From positions 1 through 11,611 of the forward strand of contig SLLJ01000226.1 in NCBI GenBank assembly GCA_007134165.1: a stretch of 11,611 bases of DNA. Direction: 5' to 3'. Of this stretch, positions 6,938-11,611 are shown one piece after another (position 1 is the first letter of the stretch; each line of letters starts with the position of its first letter). The notes under the pieces are model-generated. The model was not told the origin of the DNA and searched no databases. It saw nothing but the letters and a program-made list of their open reading frames with translations. The position numbers and the translations under genes are program-made. This DNA is from Nitriliruptoraceae bacterium. Lineage in GTDB: Bacteria; Actinomycetota; Nitriliruptoria; Nitriliruptorales; Nitriliruptoraceae.

Positions 6938-7876
6938 TCAGGCCTTTCGCGCGGTCGGGTCGAGTGCGTCGCGCAACCCGTCGCCGAGGAAGTTGATGCA
7001 CAGCGCGATCGCGACGATGAAGCCACCGGGGATCAACACCGCCGAGGGTTTGGTGTCGAGCGAGCCCTTGGCCTTCTCGATCAGGTTGCCGAGTGTCGGG
7101 ATGGGGTCCTGCACCCCGACCGACAGGAACGACAGGGTCGACTCGAGGATGATGGCCACCCCGATCAGCAGGGTGGCGTTGACCACGATCGGCCCGAACG
7201 TGTTGGGCAGGATGTGGCGGAACATGATGCGGGGTGCCCGAGCCCCGGCGGCCCGGGCGGCGAGCACGAACTCCTGCTCCTTGTACTGCATGAACAGCCC
7301 CCGCACGACGCGGGCGATGCTCGGCCACAGCAGCAGGGCGAGCAGCACCGCGATGCCGTTGGGGCTGGTCCCGAAGCGCACGCCGACGACCAGCAGCACG
7401 ACGAGCGTCGGCACGATCAGGAACAGGTTGACGACCTGGTTGAGCACGGTGTCGAGCGTGCCCCCGAAGTACCCGGCGACCGCGCCGATGACGGTGCCGA
7501 TCAACGTGGTCAGCAGGGACACGAACAGCGCGATGCGCAGCGAGAAGCGCCCACCCAGGAAGGTGCGCACCATGATGTCGCGACCGATGGTGTCGGTCCC
7601 GAAGGGATGCTCGAGTGACGGCCCCTGGTTCAGCGCCGTGAAGTCCTGCTCGGAGAAGGTGTAGGGCGACAGCCACGGGCCGATGATGAACGACAGCGTC
7701 AACAGCACCAAGACGACCGCGGAGATCATCGCGAGCTTGTGGCGCCGGAAGCGATCGAAGGTCTGGCGCCCGAAGCTGCGCGAGGTGATGTTCATGCCCT
7801 CGCGCTCGGCCAGTTCGGCCGCGGCTGCGGAGCGCTGGTCCCGATCAGGTGCGGGCACCCCGGTGGTCTCAGTCAT
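6938..7876 (-). CDS. oppC: peptide ABC transporter permease (OppC/DppC)
   Basis: Inner-membrane channel subunit that pairs with OppB. The 312-aa product has a charged cytoplasmic N-terminus of about 47 aa and six predicted helices near 48-68, 112-138, 148-167, 176-194, 228-250 and 282-302. HPFGTDTIGRDI (90-101) is the typical OppC motif after the first external loop. The EAA loop that contacts the ATPases is EFVLAARAAGARAPRIMFRHILPN (202-225). ATG 7876 overlaps the end of oppB by 8 nt and has GAGG (7887-7884) at 7-nt spacing, so it is preferred over the internal ATG at residue 28 (7795). It is followed 2 nt later by oppD. Confidence 0.95.
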   Translation of the reverse strand: MTETTGVPAPDRDQRSAAAAELAEREGMNITSRSFGRQTFDRFRRHKLAMISAVVLVLLTLSFIIGPWLSPYTFSEQDFTALNQGPSLEHPFGTDTIGRDIMVRTFLGGRFSLRIALFVSLLTTLIGTVIGAVAGYFGGTLDTVLNQVVNLFLIVPTLVVLLVVGVRFGTSPNGIAVLLALLLWPSIARVVRGLFMQYKEQEFVLAARAAGARAPRIMFRHILPNTFGPIVVNATLLIGVAIILESTLSFLSVGVQDPIPTLGNLIEKAKGSLDTKPSAVLIPGGFIVAIALCINFLGDGLRDALDPTARKA

Positions 7877-8834
7877 AGCGGATCCTCGGGTCGAGCACGC
7901 CGTAGAGCAGGTCGGCGATCAGGTTGAAGATGACCACCAGCAGGGAGATGAACACCACCACGCCCATGGTGAGGTTGAGGTCCTGGCGGAAGATGCCGTC
8001 GAGCAGCAGCCGACCGAGCCCCGGCCAGGCGAAGATCGATTCGGTGACGACCGAACCGCCGAGCAGCAGCGCGAAGTCGATCGCCCAGATGGTCACCAGC
8101 GGGATCAGGGCGTTGCGCAGACCGTGCTTGAGGATGACGGTACGCCGCGGCAGGCCCTTGGCCCGTGCGGTGCGGATGTAGTCCGAGTTGATGACCTCGA
8201 GCATCGCCGCGCGCTGGAACCTGGACTCCGAGGCGGTGATGACCAACCACAGGGTGGTGATCGGCAGCACGTGGGAGCGGATCATGTCCAGCCACCCGTC
8301 GGAGGCCACCGTTCTCATCCCGAGCACGAAGAAGGGTCTGACCCCGAACCAGTCGAAGAACCAGATCCCCCAGAAGACCTGCAGGAACAGCCCGAACACG
8401 AAGGTCGGCAACGAAATCCCGAGGAACGAGAAGCCGGTCACGAAGTAGTCAAGCTTCGAGTACTGCTTGACCGCCGAGTACACACCGAGCGTGATCGCGC
8501 TGAGCGCCACGATGATGAACGCCGGGATGGCCAGTCGGGCGGTGTTCTTGGCCCGCTGCATCACCAGGTCGAAGGTCTGCTGACCGCCCTGCGAGGGTGA
8601 GGGACCCATGTCGCCCTGCACCGCGTTGAAGACCCAGTTGACGTAGCGCAGCGGGATCGGCTGGTCGAGGTTGTACAACTCGATGATGCGGTCATAGGCC
8701 GCCTGATCGACGTCCTGGATGGCCAGCTCGGCAAGGGGATCGCCGGAGATCGCCGTGAGCGTGAAGACCAGGAAGGTGCCCACGATGAGCAGGGGGATCG
8801 TGGACAGGATGCGCCGAACGACGTAGGCGAACAC
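7869..8834 (-). CDS. oppB: peptide ABC transporter permease (OppB/DppB)
   Basis: Inner-membrane channel subunit of the peptide importer. The 321-aa product begins with the family's typical MFAYVVRRIL and first helix (about 9-30). LYNLDQPIPLRYVNW (53-67) is the periplasmic motif of the OppB type. More helices follow near 102-122, 134-160, 188-202, 245-265 and 289-312. The EAA loop is DYIRTARAKGLPRRTVILKHGLRN (218-241), and the end LLYGVLDPRIRY is also typical. The GTG start at 8834 has GGAG (8843-8840) at 5-nt spacing. It is the first permease gene after the binding-protein gene. The 179-bp gap between them holds two hairpins that may lower its expression relative to the binding protein. Confidence 0.95.
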   Translation of the reverse strand: MFAYVVRRILSTIPLLIVGTFLVFTLTAISGDPLAELAIQDVDQAAYDRIIELYNLDQPIPLRYVNWVFNAVQGDMGPSPSQGGQQTFDLVMQRAKNTARLAIPAFIIVALSAITLGVYSAVKQYSKLDYFVTGFSFLGISLPTFVFGLFLQVFWGIWFFDWFGVRPFFVLGMRTVASDGWLDMIRSHVLPITTLWLVITASESRFQRAAMLEVINSDYIRTARAKGLPRRTVILKHGLRNALIPLVTIWAIDFALLLGGSVVTESIFAWPGLGRLLLDGIFRQDLNLTMGVVVFISLLVVIFNLIADLLYGVLDPRIRYD

Positions 8835-8865
8835 GAGCGCTCCGGCAGGGCACGGGGTCGGTGAC

Positions 8866-8889
8866 GGGCGGAGCCTAGCGGCCCCGCCC
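8866..8889 (-). other. second intercistronic hairpin, upstream of oppB
   Basis: On the minus-strand RNA, GGGCGGGGCC (8889-8880) pairs with GGCUCCGCCC (8875-8866) around the loop GCUA: 10 bp with a single G-U wobble. It ends 22 nt before the oppB Shine-Dalgarno. TAGGCT (8877-8872), partly in the loop, also fits a -10 element, so this may be a leader structure, an mRNA end-protecting element or part of an internal oppB promoter. Confidence 0.45.
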
Positions 8890-8968
8890 CCGGAAACGGC
8901 TACTTCGGCCCGCTGTCAGATGAAGATCGTGTTACGCCGGGATCCCCCGCGCAGATCGGACAACGGCT

Positions 8969-8992
8969 GGGGGCCCGCCGAAGCGGGCCCCC
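8969..8992 (-). terminator. UUCG-capped hairpin after binding-protein gene (attenuator or terminator)
   Basis: A perfect 10-bp G-C stem, GGGGGCCCGC (8992-8983) with GCGGGCCCCC (8978-8969), closes a UUCG loop on the minus-strand transcript, the extra-stable C(UUCG)G form. It starts 21 nt after the lipoprotein TGA. No U-run follows, so full termination is doubtful. A partial terminator or a block to 3' decay would give more binding protein than permease, as is known for other ABC importers. Confidence 0.65.
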
Positions 8993-9013
8993 GTGGTCAT
9001 CGTGAACGCCGGA

Positions 9014-10933
9014 TCACGACGCCGGGATGAAGTCCACCACGTAGGTCAGCGGACCCGCTCCCTGTGCGTCGGGAGCGACCGCGCCACTGAGCAACGTGAC
9101 GTTGGAGTAGGCGTAGAACGACGGCTTCTGCGTGATCGGCAGGACCACCAGACCGTCCGGATCCACGTCACGGGTGGTGACGTAGGAGGACAGCACGTTG
9201 TAGCAGGCAGCCCGCTCGGCTTCGTCGACCGTTGCGTCGCACTCGGCGGCCAGGGCGTCGAACTCCGGGTTGGCGTAGCCATACGGGTTGTTGCCGTCAC
9301 CCGACAGGTAGGCGTTGTGACCCTGACCCGGCCAGGGACCACCGACCCACGCGAACTGGGTCAGGTCCCAGATGGTGCAGTCGCCTTCTTCGCCACCTGA
9401 GGTGGCGCAGTCGCTGGCCTCGGGAGCGAACGGACGCTCCGAGAAGTAGGCCGCACCCGGCACGTTGTCGATCTCGATCTCGAAGCCACCGTCGCTGAGC
9501 TGCTCCTGCAGCAGCTGGATCTGCAGCTCACGCAGCTGGTTGCCGCCGGTGGTGCCCACCCGCAGGGTCAGACGGCCACGCTCGGGGTGCTCGGCGATGC
9601 CGTCGGCCCCGATGGTGTAGCCCGCGCCCTCGAGCAGCGCGATGGCGGAGTCGACGTCACCGACGCCGTAGCCGGCCTCGCCGGCGTGGTCCACGTAGTC
9701 GGGCTGGTTGGACAGCCAGTACACGTTGCCAAGCCCCGTCTCAGGAAGCAGGTCCCCGAACAGGGGGGCGTACAGCGCCTGCATGACCCGGGACTTGTCC
9801 ATCGCGAAGGCCAGCGCCTCACGCACGTCGGGGTCCGACAGGTGCACGTTGTGCACGTTCATGCCCCAGTGCTCGTAGACCGGACCGGCTTCGGCAGCGA
9901 CCGTGAAGTTGTCGTCGGTGGCGATGCGCTCACCGAACGCGACCTGTGGCTGCGCCATGATGAAGTCGGCCTCGCCGGCGAGCAGCGCGTTGATCTGCGC
10001 GTCGGTGTCGGTCACGTAGTTGACCCGCAGGGAACTGGCGCAGGCGATGCCGGGGTTCTGCACCTCGGGGTTGTCCGGGTGCGCGCCGTGGTAGTCGTCG
10101 TTGCGCACCAGGGTGATGCCGATGCCACGGTCCCAGGACTCGAAGATCATCGGACCCGAGGACGGCAGGATCTCGCCGTCGAGCTCCCACTCCGGCAGCG
10201 CCTCGTTGGCGGTGGCGGCGTCCGTGAGCAGGTGGCTCGGCATGACCGGGTCGAACCAGCCCTGATAGCCCGAATAGAAGTCCTCGGTGGTGAACGAGTA
10301 GGTCTGGCCGTCCACCTCCCAGCTGTCGGGGTCGATCAGGTCGAGCCCACGGGCTGCACGTGAACCGATCAGGTAGATGCCACCCTCACCGGTCTCGTAG
10401 TCGTAGCCCTCCATGATGATGTCGAAGGTGGCCTTGACGTCCGCGGCGGTCAGCGGGGTACCGTCCGACCACATCAGGCCGTCACGCAGGGTGAACGTGT
10501 AGCGCCACCCGTCGTCGGTCTCCTCGATCTCCTCGCTCTCGAGCAGCTCGAAGATCCAGGTCGTGTCGGCCGAGGTGCCGTACGGGCCCTCCCACAGCCC
10601 CTGGCGCAGCCACGAGGTCGCCGACAGGTTGTTCGCCGGGTCATCGAGGTGCAGGTCCGGGGGCTCCTGCTCGTGCACCCAGACGATCTCTCCGTCGCTC
10701 CCTTCGGCGCAGTACTCGCCGTCGACGGCCTGGGGTTCGTCGGCGTCGTCGTCGGCCGGTTCCTCGGGCTCGTCGGCGGGCTCGTCGTCGGGCTCCTCCG
10801 CGGGCTCCTCGACCGGGTCGTCGGCGGGCTCGTCGACGTCGGCGTCGTCGTCCGCTCCGCAAGCGCTCGCAACCATCGCGAGCGCCGCGATGACGGCCAC
10901 ATGCCGCCATCCGTATCGCTTGATCCTCGCCAC
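9014..10933 (-). CDS. oppA: peptide-binding lipoprotein (SBP family 5) of the Opp importer
   Basis: Lipid-anchored extracytoplasmic receptor of the importer encoded downstream; it captures the solute and delivers it to OppB/OppC. The 639-aa product has a basic n-region (MARIKRYGWRH), a hydrophobic core (12-21) and lipobox-like ASAC with C25 lipidated. An acidic Asp/Glu/Pro/Ala linker (28-67) follows, then the SBP_bac_5 fold. Family signatures include WRYTFTLRDGLMWSDGTPLTAADV (143-166), GPMIFESWDRG (260-270), VREALAFAMDK (370-380), ending with VVLPITQKPSFYAYS (596-610). Extra cysteines C75, C298, C509, C519, C565 and C577 could form disulfides. GTG 10933 is chosen over the frame's longer opening (11092) because GAAGGAG lies 5 nt upstream and the signal peptide then starts correctly. 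It is first in the operon. The substrate is inferred to be peptide-like only from the family. Confidence 0.94.
   Translation of the reverse strand: MARIKRYGWRHVAVIAALAMVASACGADDDADVDEPADDPVEEPAEEPDDEPADEPEEPADDDADEPQAVDGEYCAEGSDGEIVWVHEQEPPDLHLDDPANNLSATSWLRQGLWEGPYGTSADTTWIFELLESEEIEETDDGWRYTFTLRDGLMWSDGTPLTAADVKATFDIIMEGYDYETGEGGIYLIGSRAARGLDLIDPDSWEVDGQTYSFTTEDFYSGYQGWFDPVMPSHLLTDAATANEALPEWELDGEILPSSGPMIFESWDRGIGITLVRNDDYHGAHPDNPEVQNPGIACASSLRVNYVTDTDAQINALLAGEADFIMAQPQVAFGERIATDDNFTVAAEAGPVYEHWGMNVHNVHLSDPDVREALAFAMDKSRVMQALYAPLFGDLLPETGLGNVYWLSNQPDYVDHAGEAGYGVGDVDSAIALLEGAGYTIGADGIAEHPERGRLTLRVGTTGGNQLRELQIQLLQEQLSDGGFEIEIDNVPGAAYFSERPFAPEASDCATSGGEEGDCTIWDLTQFAWVGGPWPGQGHNAYLSGDGNNPYGYANPEFDALAAECDATVDEAERAACYNVLSSYVTTRDVDPDGLVVLPITQKPSFYAYSNVTLLSGAVAPDAQGAGPLTYVVDFIPAS
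10733..10852 (-). repeat. low-complexity coding repeat for acidic linker
   Basis: This stretch encodes residues 28-67 of the lipoprotein, made of only Asp, Glu, Pro, Ala and Val in irregular DEPADDP/EEPAEEP units. At DNA level it is an imperfect tandem array of gac/gag/ccg codons. Such arrays can change length by slippage in multiples of three. The linker presumably acts as a charged spacer between the membrane anchor and the binding domain. Confidence 0.7.
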
Positions 10934-10938
10934 CGTGT

Positions 10939-10945
10939 CTCCTTC
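10939..10945 (-). promoter_or_regulatory. Shine-Dalgarno that sets the binding-protein start
   Basis: GAAGGAG (10945-10939) lies 5 nt before GTG 10933. It is among the strongest ribosome-binding sites in the window and fits the high expression expected of a solute-binding protein. It rejects the upstream extension of 53 codons that the open frame would allow. Confidence 0.8.
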
Positions 10946-10973
10946 TGTCGGCGGTGGTCGCGGAGCCGGACTC

Positions 10974-10989
10974 CTCGACGAGCGTCGAG
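10974..10989. promoter_or_regulatory. 16-bp near-perfect palindrome in binding-protein leader
   Basis: CTCGACG and CGTCGAG flank a 2-bp centre (AG), giving 7-bp arms. It lies 40 bp before the lipoprotein GTG and abuts the next inverted repeat at 10989. Its compact symmetry suits a dimeric regulator's operator better than an RNA hairpin, since a 2-nt loop is too small. No cognate regulator can be named. Confidence 0.4.
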
Positions 10990-11017
10990 AGCGCCCGATG
11001 AGCTCCGCCGGGCGCTC
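10989..11017. promoter_or_regulatory. 9-bp inverted repeat next to predicted promoter
   Basis: GAGCGCCCG (10989-10997) and CGGGCGCTC (11009-11017) are perfect complements with an 11-nt gap. They lie 2 bp downstream of the predicted -10 on the minus strand, so they cover the likely transcription start. The repeat could be an operator or a 5' leader hairpin of the peptide-transport operon. Confidence 0.45.
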
Positions 11018-11019
11018 GT

Positions 11020-11052
11020 AACGTACTACCAGGGTCGGAGGAGTGCAGTCAC
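11020..11052 (-). promoter_or_regulatory. weak predicted promoter of the peptide-transport operon
   Basis: GTGACT (11052-11047; 4 of 6 to TTGACA) is followed after 18 nt by TAGTAC (11028-11023), and TACGTT (11025-11020) is an overlapping alternative -10. This would give a leader of about 80-90 nt. It lies in the 226-bp gap after tpiA, where I see no convincing terminator, so read-through from tpiA is also possible. Confidence 0.3.
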
Positions 11053-11159
11053 CCGACGACGCCACGTGCAGCCCGCGCGCCCTCGTGTCCACGCTGCGTG
11101 TTCGTAGCGTCGCTCGCTGGCGGAGCTCTGCCGGCGTCGGGTACGGGTGTACGCCTCGC

Positions 11160-11611
11160 TCAGCGGCGGTGCCCCACGATCAGCGCGAAGTCGTCGGCGG
11201 ACAGGCTCGCCCCGCCGACCAGCGCACCGTCGATGTCGGGCTGGGACATCAGCTCACGGACGTTGCCGGGCTTGACGCTGCCGCCGTACTGGATGCGGAT
11301 CGCCTCGGCGGTGATCTCGTCGTAGATCGCGGCGAGTTCGGTGCGGATCGCGGCGCACATGTCCTGGGCGTCCTGGGCGGTGGCGGTGCGTCCGGTGCCG
11401 ATCGCCCACACCGGCTCGTAGGCGATGACCAACTCGCGGGCGTCGGGCACGGACACCTCGGCGAGGCTGCCGCGCAGCTGGGAGACGGTGACCTCGACCG
11501 CCTGCCCCGCCTCGCGCTGCTCGAGGGTCTCGCCCACGCACAGGATCGGGCGCATCCCGTGGCGTTGCACGGCGCGGACCTTGGCGTTGACGACCTCGTC
11601 GGTCTCGCCGA
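11160..11611 (-). CDS. tpiA: triosephosphate isomerase, C-terminal part (cut by window edge)
   Basis: This cytoplasmic glycolytic enzyme interconverts dihydroxyacetone phosphate and glyceraldehyde 3-phosphate. About 150 C-terminal residues are present and the frame is open to the window end, reading GETDEVVNAKVRAV before the first internal start-like codon. The true start therefore lies outside. Visible motifs are the catalytic-glutamate and flexible loop segment YEPVWAIGTG and the phosphate-binding IQYGGSVKPGN and GALVGGASL. The N-terminal lysine and catalytic histidine are in the missing part. The protein ends ALIVGHRR and nothing looks broken. secG, the usual next gene, does not follow here. 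Confidence 0.96.
   Translation of the reverse strand, partial: GETDEVVNAKVRAVQRHGMRPILCVGETLEQREAGQAVEVTVSQLRGSLAEVSVPDARELVIAYEPVWAIGTGRTATAQDAQDMCAAIRTELAAIYDEITAEAIRIQYGGSVKPGNVRELMSQPDIDGALVGGASLSADDFALIVGHRR

Noticed and set aside
5964..7664. 566-codon plus-strand open frame
   Set aside because: It lies antisense to oppD and oppC, which have complete family motifs. The translation is rich in His, Arg, Gly and Asp with no recognisable domain, as expected of an opposite-strand frame in high-GC DNA.
6936..7676. N-terminal extension of oppD
   Set aside because: The open frame continues over oppC, but the added residues are Arg/His-rich noise. GTG 6935 with a ribosome-binding site gives the normal OppD length.
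7683..8600. 305-codon plus-strand open frame over oppB and oppC
   Set aside because: It is antisense to intact permease genes, and its His/Asp/Glu/Gln-rich translation has no domain.
11024..11029. TACTAC considered as a BlaI half-site before the peptide operon
   Set aside because: No inverted partner lies at a suitable distance, and no similar site is seen in blaI's own promoter.
11090..11100. CACGC-T-GCGTG palindrome after tpiA
   Set aside because: It is short, with a 1-nt centre and no loop or T-run, so it is neither a terminator nor clearly an operator.

Overview
The window is GC-rich, and almost all coding runs on the minus strand. GTG start codons dominate, both lipoproteins have actinobacterial-style signal peptides, and one carries a very acidic Asp/Glu/Pro linker. 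This points to a high-GC actinobacterium; a deep lineage such as Acidimicrobiia or Nitriliruptoria is only my guess. No rRNA, CRISPR array, transposase or phage gene is visible. The clearest reading is chromosomal housekeeping genes with a nutrient-uptake cassette among them.

Layout, read right to left because most genes are on the minus strand: the 3' part of tpiA (11160-11611, cut by the window edge). A 226-bp regulatory gap follows, with a weak promoter and two adjacent inverted repeats. Next is a family 5 peptide-binding lipoprotein (9014-10933), then a 179-bp gap with two strong GC hairpins. The first has a UUCG tetraloop on the transcribed strand. The permease genes oppB and oppC (7869-8834, 6938-7876) and the ATPase genes oppD and oppF (5916-6935, 4789-5919) follow, with overlaps or a 2-nt gap between them. 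Together these encode a complete oligopeptide/dipeptide ABC importer. Convergent to oppF lies the only plus-strand gene, a small membrane protein with a probable bacterial PH domain (4202-4753). It diverges from a blaI-type repressor gene (3710-4111), which is followed after 5 nt by an M56-type membrane metallopeptidase gene (2352-3704). The left end has secG (2049-2276), a second family 5 binding lipoprotein (244-2052) apparently starting at a CTG that overlaps the secG stop, and a tRNA-Leu(GAG) gene (61-147) with its own promoter.

How the genes fit together: the 9014-10933 lipoprotein captures a peptide-like solute at the outer face of the membrane. OppB and OppC form the channel, and OppD and OppF drive transport with ATP. 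The second lipoprotein has no transporter genes of its own here and could feed the same permease. BlaI and the M56 protease form a standard repressor/protease signalling pair, but the protease has no penicillin-binding sensor domain. tpiA and secG are neighbours in many bacteria. Here they are about 8.9 kb apart with the transporter and signalling genes between them, which is the main structural oddity. I found no sign of a wholly new system. The points most worth a second look are the split tpiA-secG linkage, the CTG start, the double hairpin between binding protein and permease, and the palindrome pair in the binding-protein leader.
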